Source: Paenibacillus alkaliterrae
Lineage (GTDB): Bacteria > Bacillota > Bacilli > Paenibacillales > Paenibacillaceae
Direction of reading: 5' to 3'
Length of the DNA: 64,000 nt
NCBI RefSeq assembly: GCF_021532375.1
Contig: NZ_JAKGAP010000010.1
Location: 62,001 to 126,000, forward strand
In this document: in pieces, positions 17,265 through 26,565 of the stretch
Layout of the letters: each line of letters begins with the position of its first letter
How positions within the stretch are numbered: position 1 is the stretch's first letter
Notes under the pieces: generated by a model
Told to the model about the DNA's origin: nothing
Database searches by the model: none
Seen by the model: only the letters and a program-made list of their open reading frames with translations
Made by a program: the position numbers and the translations under genes

Positions 17265-18245
17265 CTACCACAGTTTACTTTCCCCGGTTCTTCTGGCAAT
17301 TCCATTGGCTATTACAAGCAGTGTAAGGCTAATGATCGCATTGAATAGTCCTACAGCAGCACTGTAGCTGAAGTTAGCCTCCAATATCCCTTTACGGTAC
17401 ACAAACGTTTGGATAACGTCCGCGGTTTCATACGTGATCGGATTGTACATAAGCAATATTTTTTCCACTCCTACCGTCATGAATTTGCCGATAAATAGAA
17501 TCAACAAAATAACGATGGTAGGCATGATGCCGGGCAATGTAATGTAAAGATTTTGTTTCCACCGCCCTGCTCCATCCATCCTTGCGGCTTCATAAAGAGA
17601 AGTGTCAATATTACTGATTGCAGCAAGGAATATAATCGAGCTCCAGCCGATATTTTGCCAAATGTCCGAACCGATATAGAGAGAGCGGAACCAGCCTGCT
17701 TCACGCATGAAAGGAATCGGTTCAATGCCGAATACGCTGGATAGCAAATTGTTTATTAGGCCATTCACAGAGAGAAAATCAAACATAATCCCGACAATAA
17801 CGACAAGCGAGACAAAATGCGGCATATAGGTGATGGTCTGCACCAGCCGCTTAAAACGGTTGCTGGTCAACTCATTAAGCAGCAGAGCCAAAATAATGCC
17901 GGCCGGGAAAAAAAACAGCATGCTGTATAAGCTTAACAACAGCGTATTTTTTAATAAACGCCAGAAAAAGAAGCTGTTGAAAAAATCCTGGAAATGCGTA
18001 AGCCCTACCCATGAGCTGCCCCAAAAGCCTTTCGTGGGCGCGTAGTCCTTGAAGGCGATTTGAAGCCCGTACATCGGTCCATAGTGGAAAATAAGGTAAT
18101 AAACAACTACCGGAAGAAGCATCAGATAAATCATCTTGTTTACTTTAAAATCCCGAATTACTCTGTGCCTGAAGCTCTCCTTGGGAAAGTCTTTCTTGAC
18201 AATCGTTCCGGAAGATGTCTGTTGTTGCAGGTCGGGCATTGTCAA
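17265..18245 (-). CDS. Carbohydrate ABC transporter permease, LplB type
   Basis: First permease of the importer (326 residues). The opening membrane segment MIYLMLLPVVVYYLIFHYGPMYG and the following FKDYAP, and the EAA loop LYEAARMDGAGRWKQ, are typical of LplB/YteP-like proteins. It begins 80 bases after the binding-protein stop, across a perfect palindrome at 18281-18310. Confidence 0.93.
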   Translation of the reverse strand: MTMPDLQQQTSSGTIVKKDFPKESFRHRVIRDFKVNKMIYLMLLPVVVYYLIFHYGPMYGLQIAFKDYAPTKGFWGSSWVGLTHFQDFFNSFFFWRLLKNTLLLSLYSMLFFFPAGIILALLLNELTSNRFKRLVQTITYMPHFVSLVVIVGIMFDFLSVNGLINNLLSSVFGIEPIPFMREAGWFRSLYIGSDIWQNIGWSSIIFLAAISNIDTSLYEAARMDGAGRWKQNLYITLPGIMPTIVILLILFIGKFMTVGVEKILLMYNPITYETADVIQTFVYRKGILEANFSYSAAVGLFNAIISLTLLVIANGIARRTGESKLW

Positions 18246-18280
18246 AACTCCTCTTCAACGAATTTCAAAGTAGCAGACAT

Positions 18281-18310
18281 TTCATGCCGGGAACATGTTC
18301 CCGGCATGAA
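18281..18310 (-). promoter_or_regulatory. Perfect 30-base palindrome between binding-protein and permease genes
   Basis: The half-site TTCATGCCGGGAACA is followed directly by its exact reverse complement. In RNA it folds into a long hairpin with a very small loop, 15 bases past the binding-protein stop at 18325 and with no U tract. It probably stabilises the binding-protein message. Confidence 0.6.
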
Positions 18311-18324
18311 GTTTGTCCTTTCCG

Positions 18325-19962
18325 TTATCTTGCGAAATAACGGTCCATGGCTGTTTGTTGAATTTTTACCGCTTCATCAATACCAAAACTTTTCATTGTA
18401 GCAACGAAATCGTCGAATTTATCCAAGCTCTCTGCGCCCATAATAAATTTAAGCATCATTTCTTCTGCATACGTATTCGCATCGCCCATAATGCTTGCCA
18501 TTCTCTTGCTTTCTTCAGCTGTCAACGTAATCGGCGGCAAAACAATTTCATTCTTTGCTTGGCTCCACTTCTTCAATGCTTCCTTCTGGGTATCCTTTTG
18601 CAAATATTGCTCTAAATACCGTATATCTTGAATGAATGGGCCATTGGAAGTAGATCTCGCATATTGAGACAATGATTGGGCCATCGGCAGACCATCGGGG
18701 TTTTTCGTGATTTTGTCGGTATATTTAGGATAATTGTCCACCATTTCATAGCTTTCGCCTTCAATGCCGAAGTTAAATGCCATATTACCTTCTTCACTAT
18801 AACCCCAATCCAGCCATTTAACGATTTGCTCCGGATTTTTCGACGTTTTTGTGATCGCTGCCCCTAAACCGGTATAAGGTTTATCCACTTGTCCCAAAGC
18901 GGAAATTTCTCCTTTGACCAAACTAGGATGGGACACGCCGATTAATTTGAATCCGGGCTTATCCTTCATCAGATCGGTGTATTTGCCAAGTCCGCCGCCG
19001 TTATAAGTATACAAGCTGCCCAGTTGGTCGCCCGTCACCTTCGCATCCTGCAGCTTGCCGTCCGTCGCGGCAAAATCGGGATCAATTAACTTCTCTTTGT
19101 ACCATCTCTGCATCGTTTCCAAAAATTGTTTGTACTCCGGTTGAATTTCTCCGTACATGACTTTACCGTTGACTTGGTAGAACTGGGCTGCAATGCCCCA
19201 TGCTCCAATCAATTCGTTCGTGGCGCCAGACCGTACGTTGCGGTAATTGAGCAAGTATGGGATTTCGTCCTTCTTCCCATTACCGTTCGGATCCCCATCC
19301 CGGAAAGCGGTAAGCACCTTTTCCCATTCTTCAATGGTGGCGGGCTCTTCGAGATTTAATTTCTCGAGCCAATCCTGACGAATAATCGGACCGAAGAAAA
19401 CCATCAATTCATTGTCGCCGCGAATGAATGGGAAGGCATAAATATTACCCGAATCGGTTTTAATCATTTTCTCAATTTCCGGATGCTCGGATAAATACTT
19501 CTTGATGTTTGGCGCATGCTGGTCAATGAGTTCGTTAAGACGGATTAACGTGCCGTCTTCGATCAATGCATCCGGTCCTTTGCCCGATACAAGCCAAGAC
19601 TTCTCGATGACATCCGGATAATTTCCGGAAGCGATCATCAGATTAAATTGCTCTTCCGCTTGAGCCGGATCGGTGCTGGGATGCTTGAATTCGACCTTGG
19701 TACCCGTATTCTCCTCCAGCTTTTTATACACTTTCAATTCGCTGTAGTCGGCCAATGTAGCCGCTACGTTGCCGTTCAAACCTACCCAATAAGAGAATGA
19801 AGCCGGATAGGCTGCTTCCTTTTGTTCTGTTGCCGGATTATTCTCTGCGGGCTTCGGATCGTTCTTTGCCGGATCTTCCTTTTTACTGTTCGCCCCTGAA
19901 CAACCCGCCAACAATGAGACAAGTAACGCACTGGCCAAAAGCAGGAATCCCGTTTTCTTCAT
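18325..19962 (-). CDS. Sugar ABC transporter substrate-binding lipoprotein, LplA type
   Basis: Long-type solute-binding lipoprotein, 545 residues from the ATG at 19962. That start is preferred because GGGGAGG lies 8 bases upstream and the signal peptide begins there; the frame extends to 20070 without a ribosome site. Lipobox SLLAGC gives Cys21. An EF-hand-like loop (DPNGNGKKDEIP) typical of this subfamily is present. It feeds the two permeases downstream. Direct repeats TTTTGATC at 19988 and 19999, 11 bases apart, lie in its leader. Confidence 0.92.
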   Translation of the reverse strand: MKKTGFLLLASALLVSLLAGCSGANSKKEDPAKNDPKPAENNPATEQKEAAYPASFSYWVGLNGNVAATLADYSELKVYKKLEENTGTKVEFKHPSTDPAQAEEQFNLMIASGNYPDVIEKSWLVSGKGPDALIEDGTLIRLNELIDQHAPNIKKYLSEHPEIEKMIKTDSGNIYAFPFIRGDNELMVFFGPIIRQDWLEKLNLEEPATIEEWEKVLTAFRDGDPNGNGKKDEIPYLLNYRNVRSGATNELIGAWGIAAQFYQVNGKVMYGEIQPEYKQFLETMQRWYKEKLIDPDFAATDGKLQDAKVTGDQLGSLYTYNGGGLGKYTDLMKDKPGFKLIGVSHPSLVKGEISALGQVDKPYTGLGAAITKTSKNPEQIVKWLDWGYSEEGNMAFNFGIEGESYEMVDNYPKYTDKITKNPDGLPMAQSLSQYARSTSNGPFIQDIRYLEQYLQKDTQKEALKKWSQAKNEIVLPPITLTAEESKRMASIMGDANTYAEEMMLKFIMGAESLDKFDDFVATMKSFGIDEAVKIQQTAMDRYFAR

Positions 19963-20092
19963 TTGTGTTGCCTCCCCAATTTTTCTTTTTTGATCAAGTT
20001 TTGATCTGTCTCCACCATACAACGGCTGCATAAATCCGGATAGAATAGATTTTCTTCTTCCGTTATCCAATCTTCAGTTTATGCGCTATCCG

Positions 20093-22405
20093 TTATTCAG
20101 ATCGGTTATCTGCTTGTTGGATCAAGGCATGATTGGTGCGATATTGACCGGGCGTAATCCCTTCCACCTTTTTAAAGACGCGAATCAATCCAATGTTGCT
20201 TGCATACCCGACCCTCTCCGCAATATCCGAAATGGTAAGCGAAGTTTCCAAGAGCAGCTCTTTCGTTTTTTGAATCCGGAGATTTAACAAGTAGTCCGTA
20301 ATATTCTGACCGCTATAATTTTTGAAGAATGTGGACATATAGGAAGAATTCAATTCAAAATAATCAGCCATCATAGTCAGGCTTAGTCCGCTTTCATAAA
20401 AATGCTCATTGATATAGACGGTAATTTTTCGATACAGTTGAGCGCTATGATCGGTACGCTGCAGCTTGACGACAGAACAAAACTCCTTATAATCGCGTTT
20501 GAGCTTCGCATACATTTCCTCTGCTGTCGTATAGTATTGAAAAAATTTGGCCGGATCGGTCCCGCTTGCAGCATCGGAGGAATAGTTCAACGAATGGGAA
20601 AGCTTCTGCAATGTACTGAACATTTCGAAAAATAAACATCGCACAAGTTCCGGCGTCATACCTGCCGTATGAAGGAAATTGACCTCATAAATGTGGTCGA
20701 GCAGCTTCTCAACATGGACGATATCGCCGTTTCTGGCATAATTCATCAATTGGCTTTCCATTTCAATCGGATAATGGTATCGATCCTTCTTCGAATGGCG
20801 AACCTCTTCATAATATAGAATCGAGCTTGGCCCTTTAATCATTTTGTAATCCATCGCAAAGATGGCTTCGCTATAACATTTTCCGATATTTCCCACTCCT
20901 GAATGTATGGTGCTGAGCGCAGCCGTTACCTGTGTTTTGAAGCGAGCCTCCATGATCTTGAGAAGCTCTTCGGCAAACGCATATAAATCATCACAATTCA
21001 AATTTTCGGATATTTTATCATTATTAATCAAAATAACGATCCGGTCCCGCTCCATCTCGATCGCATAGGCGGGTTTGTTCAGCAGCTCTTTAGAAATATT
21101 CGCCAAAATAAACCGAAGCAACGCCCACTCTCTTTCGGTATCTTCTTTGATAAATCGGCTGCAATCCTCAATATCGACAATCATGACAGCGAAACAGGAA
21201 TGAGTGAAAGAAAGGTCCATGAATTCAAGATCCTGCGAAGAAACAGTTGTCGCATCGACGCGGCCTCTAATCAACCTGGACAAAAAATCGGCCTGAATTA
21301 CCGGTAAATTGCGGGACAGCTGATCTTCCAAATCCTTCTCTTTGACAAATAAATGCGACACCGTTGTTCTAATCAATTCAAACTCATTGTGATGATCCTT
21401 GTGCTGATCGGATTTTCTTCCATTAATAACGGCATGCACCAGTTCACGAATGGGACGGTAATTGCGATAGGCCATGTGGTAACAAATCATCCCTCCACCT
21501 GCAATGCAGAAGAAAACGACCAGAATAGCCCACTTCTTCAACGTGTTCACTTGCGACAAAACAACACTTTTCGGTACGATAGACACATAAGTCCATCCGT
21601 TCTGAGCCGATATCGTACGGGTAATGATTAACGAGGGATCCCGATCGCTGTAATCCGTTCTCCCCGCTGTACTCATCAGCACCTCGCCTGCATCATTCTC
21701 TATAATAACCGAGCCTTTCTGCATCCCGTCTATACTGGCCAACATATCGAGCAGTTTGCGCTCGTCGATGAGCATAACCAAACTGCCTTTCACATTTTCC
21801 TGCTCCCCCCTGGGCAGAGAGTGAATATAGGTAATCATTTGATAACGTTTCGTGCCGCTTTCCATTTCTTCGGACGGAAGGAAAGTTTGATACCTGTATG
21901 GCTGTAAAATCTGCTTTAAATAATATTCATAATTCAGATTGCGATAGCGGTAAATACTTTCAAACCACACTTTTGAAACCGTTTTCATACTGGGTGATAA
22001 AATAATGTCTGATTCATTGAAATAGATATAAAATTCATCGACAAAGCTGTTCATGATATGATATCGATTGATCTCCCGCATGAACTCGACAAATGTAAAA
22101 GTATTGTTATCCGCTGCATAACGGTTCTGATCCAGCAGCCTGGACAATTTAGGATGAAAGGCGATGTGACTAGCAAAACTGTTAATTTCCTTCACCCTGC
22201 TATCGATCGCTCTCCTTGCCTGTTCCAGCATCGCTACATTGGATCGATTCGCATTGTCAATCAGGATTCGTTCAATTTTCGGGTAAAATACGCTGCCTAT
22301 TGCGACCGGAATAAGCAAAATAATGACATAGGAGAGAAACAACGTAATAAATACACTCTTACGGCCGTCTTTTCTTCTAATGAAATGTTTCAAGTGATTA
22401 TACAT
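20093..22405 (-). CDS. Membrane-bound AraC family regulator with extracellular sensor
   Basis: One-component transmembrane regulator of about 770 residues. The start at 22405 follows GGGGGG; an upstream frame to 22495 has no ribosome site. After a basic start, a membrane helix (VFITLFLSYVIILLIP) leads to an extracellular sensor of about 240 residues. A second helix follows (WAILVVFFCIAGGGMICY), then a cytoplasmic linker, and finally an AraC DNA-binding domain ending NIGLIRVFKKVEGITPGQYR. It likely senses oligosaccharides outside the cell and activates the importer 130 bases downstream and perhaps the divergent PL8 lyase. Confidence 0.92.
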   Translation of the reverse strand: MYNHLKHFIRRKDGRKSVFITLFLSYVIILLIPVAIGSVFYPKIERILIDNANRSNVAMLEQARRAIDSRVKEINSFASHIAFHPKLSRLLDQNRYAADNNTFTFVEFMREINRYHIMNSFVDEFYIYFNESDIILSPSMKTVSKVWFESIYRYRNLNYEYYLKQILQPYRYQTFLPSEEMESGTKRYQMITYIHSLPRGEQENVKGSLVMLIDERKLLDMLASIDGMQKGSVIIENDAGEVLMSTAGRTDYSDRDPSLIITRTISAQNGWTYVSIVPKSVVLSQVNTLKKWAILVVFFCIAGGGMICYHMAYRNYRPIRELVHAVINGRKSDQHKDHHNEFELIRTTVSHLFVKEKDLEDQLSRNLPVIQADFLSRLIRGRVDATTVSSQDLEFMDLSFTHSCFAVMIVDIEDCSRFIKEDTEREWALLRFILANISKELLNKPAYAIEMERDRIVILINNDKISENLNCDDLYAFAEELLKIMEARFKTQVTAALSTIHSGVGNIGKCYSEAIFAMDYKMIKGPSSILYYEEVRHSKKDRYHYPIEMESQLMNYARNGDIVHVEKLLDHIYEVNFLHTAGMTPELVRCLFFEMFSTLQKLSHSLNYSSDAASGTDPAKFFQYYTTAEEMYAKLKRDYKEFCSVVKLQRTDHSAQLYRKITVYINEHFYESGLSLTMMADYFELNSSYMSTFFKNYSGQNITDYLLNLRIQKTKELLLETSLTISDIAERVGYASNIGLIRVFKKVEGITPGQYRTNHALIQQADNRSE

Positions 22406-22494
22406 CGTGAAGCCCCCCATTCTACAAGCCCATCCTTCTATTGAATATCTTCTACTATAATATGAAATCAGAATTAAAGGTATATACCGATACA

Positions 22495-22539
22495 CGATTC
22501 GCTATCCGTTTTCTAGGTATAAGAAATGATAGCGAATCG
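22495..22539. repeat. 12-bp inverted repeat in the divergent promoter region
   Basis: CGATTCGCTATC (22495-22506) and GATAGCGAATCG (22528-22539) are perfect inverted copies with 21 bases between, two DNA turns apart. They sit between the membrane AraC gene and the divergent lyase gene, close to the AraC side. It could be a paired operator read on both strands or a leader hairpin. Confidence 0.6.
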
Positions 22540-22632
22540 AGAAATCGTATTCTTTTGTAAATGAATAAACTTCATTATACTTGGAAGCGGATCGGCCATA
22601 AATCTAATTCAAAAAAACGAGGTGAAAGAGAT

Positions 22633-25370
22633 TTGAAGAAAAAGATTAGTTTCGTTCTTGCAGGTTGTTTGTTGCTTAGTTTATTTCCCTCCTTTCCACT
22701 TTCAATTGAAAGCGTTGTCAGTGCGGAAGAAGCATTGACGGCGAATGATGAACTACGGCAGAGATGGTTCAACAAGCTGACCGGCAACGACCGCTATGAT
22801 CCGAATGATCCGGACATTGCCGCGTATATTACCGATTTGACAGACCGCATAACGAACGATGAGAAGACCGGACGCTGGGATACGATGAACAAGTCGGCGG
22901 ATCGGACGTATTTGTGGGACTTTTTGACAAGTACGACAGTTTCGAGCGAGATTTCATGGGCTTACGGCATCTTAAGGGACATGGCACTTGCGTACTCCAT
23001 TCAAGGTTCGGAGTTATATCAAAACGAGGCATTGAAGAATGACATTATCCGCGCATTGGATTGGATGTATGTTAACCGGTACAACGAAAACAAAAACGTA
23101 TACGGTAATTGGTGGGATTGGGAAATTGGAACGCCCCAAATCGCAAACAATATTATGGTACTCATGTACGATGATCTAACGTCGACCCAATTGAACAATT
23201 ATATTAAAGCGATCGACCGTTTCGTTCCGGATCCTACCAAACGGGACTCGCTTAACAACGATAGCTTCAGGGAAACCGGAGCGAACCTGCTGGATAAAGC
23301 GCTGGTCGTCACGCTTCGCGGCGTACTGGGCAATAACAGTGCCAAAGTCAACCAGGGACGTGATTCGATCGGCCAAGAGTATGTTTACGTCGATCATGGA
23401 GACGGAGTTTACCGGGACGGTTCGCTTGTCCAGCACTTTAACATCGCATATACCGGAAGCTACGGATCTGTGTGGATTAGCCGTACGGCTGATATGTTGT
23501 ACTTATTGAAGGATTCTCCGTGGGAAGTGACGGATCCTAACGTAAATAACGTATTCGATTGGGTGGCAAAATCCTTCGAACCGCTCATCTACAAAGGCGC
23601 CATGATGGATATGGTAAGAGGCAGAGCGATCTCAAGGCAAAATAGTACGGATCATACAACCGGCCGGTCAACGATCTTGACCCTGCTGCGTTTGGCTGAA
23701 GGCGCGCCGCCGGAAGAAGCGCTCAAGATCAAGCGAATGATCAAACAGTGGATTCAGACGGATACGACATTTGCCGATTATATCAAAGGCCTGCCTCTCT
23801 ATGAAATGAATCTTGTTAAATCGTTGATGAATAATTCGGAGATTGGGCCGCAGGGCGAATTAGTCAAACATCAAGTGTTTGCCGGGATGGACCGGGTTGT
23901 TCATCTGCGTCCGGGTTTCGGTTTCGGCATCAGCATGTTCTCCGACCGGATATCGGCTTTTGAATACGGCAATGGCGAAAACATCAAGGGCTGGTATACG
24001 GGTCTCGGCATGACCTATCTTTACAACAACGATCTCATCCAATTCAGCAACGATTTTTGGCCAACCGTCGATAGCTTCCGTTTGCCGGGTACGACGACGG
24101 ACGGATCGGGAAAAGGAGTAACTCCCAGACCATGGTATTCTTACCCGAATACAAGAACCTGGGTTGGCGGATCATCGATCGACGGTCTTTACGGTGCCGC
24201 AGGCATAGACTTTTCGCTGGAAAAAGTAACGGGCAGCTCGCTTCAAGGAAAAAAATCGTGGTTTATGTTCGACGATGAAATCGTCGCATTGGGGTCTGGC
24301 ATAAAAAGTGCGGAAGGCCGCCAAGTGGAAACGGTCGTTGAAAATCGCCAACTGAATGACAGCGGCGATAATACGTTTACAGTCAACGGAGAAACGAAAC
24401 CGGCCGAACCGGGGTGGTCGGAATCGATGGACAACGTCAAATGGGCTTATTTGGAGGGCAACGCTGCAAATTCGGACATCGGGTACTATTTCCCGGGATC
24501 CGCTTCTGTGCACGGTCTTCGTGAGGCGAGAACCGGTTCATGGAACGAGATAAATACAGGGGGACCATCGGATCCGATCACGAGAAGCTATTTAAGTGTG
24601 GCGTTTGATCATGGAGCGAACCCGGCGAACGCCTCGTATTCTTATGTACTGCTGCCGAACAAAGACGCGGCTGCAACGGCAAGCTACAGCGAAAATCCGG
24701 ATATAGAGATCCTCAGCAACAGCGCCGATGTTCATGCGGTGAGAGAAACGACGCTCGGCATTACGGCGGCAAACTTCTTCCAACCGGGAAAGGCCGATTT
24801 TATTACGGCTCACGATGCTGCTTCCGTTATGGTGAGGGAAGCGGATGGTAAGTTGACGCTGGCCGTGTCCGATCCGACGCAAAAACAAGACTCGGTTACG
24901 GTGGAACTGGATAAGACGGGACTCACTGTCGCAAACAAAGACAACACGGTAGAAGTGTTGCAAACATCGCCTAAAGTCATAGTGAAGATTAATGTTGCCG
25001 GCTCGATAGGGAAAACGCATGACGTCATGTTCAAAGATATAATCGGGCCAACCATCAACAATGCAGTGATCAGACGGGGAATGTAACGGTTCGCGAGTTT
25101 ACGCTTCAAGTGATGATGGACGCAGATCATCTGGATGAAACCTTAAATTACGCTTGGCAGCAAGGCTGGATTACGAACCGGGGCATTTTTAACAGCCTGA
25201 TGGCAAAGGTGGATCCTATCCAAAGGAACCAGGATGATAGCAGGCAGGTGCTGAACGGATTGAATGCTTTGGAACATGAGGTCCGCGCACTATCCGGCAA
25301 AAAGATCAGCGCCGCATTTGCGGAGCTGCTGTTAAGTCAAGTATTGTATCTGAACAATATGTACAAGTGA
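22633..25370 (+). pseudogene. Secreted polysaccharide lyase family 8 with C-terminal FIMAH domain, split by a frameshift
   Basis: Secreted PL8 lyase (hyaluronate, chondroitin or xanthan lyase type) that cleaves uronic-acid-containing polysaccharides by beta-elimination. TTG start at 22633 follows GAGGTG; the longer ATG frame from 22561 lacks a site. A signal peptide (about residues 5-30) precedes an alpha/alpha barrel with NWWDWEIGTP and the catalytic Asn (TGANLLDK), His and Tyr (QHFNIAYTGSYG) and Arg (RGRAISR), then beta-sandwich domains. The frame stops at 25086; adding one G to GGGG at 25076-25079 continues it as GNVTVREFTLQVMMD into a FIMAH module (LNALEHEVRALSGKKI) to 25370. The catalytic part is complete, so activity may remain; only the surface or adhesion module is cut off, if the frameshift is real. 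Confidence 0.85.
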
Positions 25371-25416
25371 AATAGTTATCATTCAAAAAACGATTAGAGA
25401 CACGCCAGAAAAAAAG

Positions 25417-25444
25417 TCGGTCATCCTAATCTTAGGATGACCGA
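25417..25444. terminator. Terminator between the lyase and the broken regulator
   Basis: TCGGTCATCCTAA and TTAGGATGACCGA form a 13-bp stem with a 2-base loop. On the minus strand it is followed by seven U residues (25415-25409), a strong terminator for the regulator remnant. On the plus strand the T run is weaker. Confidence 0.85.
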
Positions 25445-25471
25445 TTTAACTCATTATCAAGCATTCGCATG

Positions 25472-26086
25472 TTATTCCTTTACCTTTCTCCATAACGTCG
25501 AACGGTTAATCCCCAGCCGCTTGGCAGCCGCGGACAGATTCATATTCTCCCGCTCCAGCACCGCTTGAATGACGTCTCTTTCGATTTCATCGAGTGTTTT
25601 GTTGAGATCGACAAAACCCGACAAACCGCTGCGGCCTGCCGAATCGCTCGATTGTACGCCTTCGACCTGACGCATCAAAGGGAGAACATCCTTCCCTATA
25701 TATTCGCCTTCCGAATGCTTTACGAACGTTTCGATCATTTCCTTCAGCTCGAATAGATTGCCCTGCCACGGGTGCACATATAAAGCTTCCATGACCTCCA
25801 GCCGCAATCCGACGATCTGTTTGCCGAATCTTTCATTGTACATGATAAGAAACGTACGAATATACTCGTCCAGCTCGTTTAAGCGCTCGCGCAGCGGAGG
25901 AAGAAATATGGTCCGGTCTTGAAATGTCTCATAAAGCTTCGCGTCCAGCGCATTCTCCGTCTTCAAATCGGCAGGATTCCGTTCAAAGGAAAAGATAAGC
26001 TGACTTCGGGATTTCAGTAAAACCGGCGTAATCCCCCTTTGATCCTTCATCGACAGATTCTCCACCCCGCGGATATAAATGATTTG
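25472..26086 (-). pseudogene. Sigma-54 enhancer-binding regulator, 5'-truncated
   Basis: Only the last third of an NtrC/PrpR-like activator is present. The remaining frame opens after a TAA at 26089-26087 with IIYIRGVENLS, which matches the Walker B end of the AAA+ domain. It continues through FLPPLRERLNELDEYI, HPWQGNLFELKEMI, a linker, and a Fis-type helix-turn-helix (NLSAAAKRLGINRSTLWRK). Walker A and the GAFTGA loop that contacts sigma-54 are gone, so it cannot activate transcription. A GTG at 26065 could start a short DNA-binding protein, but no good ribosome site is seen. The 51-bp repeats begin about 100 bases upstream, where the missing part should be. Confidence 0.82.
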
Positions 26087-26181
26087 TTACTCGCGGTTCG
26101 TTGCGAATAAGGTCGTGAGAGCACGTAATGATACTTCATCGCATTTCACAATGTCAAGCTCAATCATCTCTCCTTGTATAC

Positions 26182-26294
26182 TCCAGTAACTTCGGCTCCT
26201 TACACCCCATTCGGCGCGCTATGTTGGATTTATCCAGTAACTTCGGCTCCTTACACCCCATCCGGCGCGCTATGTTGGATTTCTCCAGTAACTT
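26182..26294 (+). repeat. 51-bp tandem repeat, two copies plus a start of a third
   Basis: A unit beginning TCCAGTAACTTCGGCTCC and ending in TGTTGGATTT is repeated at 26182 and 26233 with two or three base changes. A third copy begins at 26284 and is lost after about 11 bases. The surrounding 26087-26480 stretch holds no gene I recognise; the unit length is a multiple of three but no protein with a start site uses it. Confidence 0.85.
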
Positions 26295-26487
26295 ATGGAG
26301 TTCCGCTCGCTCAAATTCAATTTTCTTATCATCCTGACGATTACATGCTCATTCAACGAATGGTGGTCACCATGAAGCAAATGCTCTCTTCAAGGAACTT
26401 CGGTCCGTTGATCGTATGTGAGCGAACCAATTTCAGGGCTTTCCCATAAACAAGGCACAAGATCAAATAGTTGAGCTTATGAAAGTG

Positions 26488-26534
26488 TTGACACAGAAAA
26501 CAACGCTTGCATATAATTAAACTGACTAGTCAGT
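26488..26534 (+). promoter_or_regulatory. Sigma-A promoter with TetR-type operator palindrome for the GH5 gene
   Basis: TTGACA (26488-26493), an 18-base spacer and TATAAT (26512-26517) are a consensus promoter. The 14-base perfect palindrome ACTGACTAGTCAGT (26521-26534) begins three bases after the -10 box, covering the expected start site. TGACTAGTCA cores are known from TetR-family operators such as B. subtilis FadR, so repression by a TetR-type protein is likely. Confidence 0.75.
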
Positions 26535-26565
26535 ACAAGTGAATTCTTTCTGGGAGGAAACCGAA

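Noticed and set aside
19988..20006. Direct repeats TTTTGATC 11 bases apart before a binding-protein gene
   Set aside because: Spacing would suit an AraC protein, but they lie in the leader just before the ribosome site, a poor place for an activator, and the sequence is simple.
26174..26449. Plus-strand open frame running through the 51-bp repeats
   Set aside because: Its repeated segment comes from the repeat unit length being a multiple of three; no ribosome site, no signal of a real protein.
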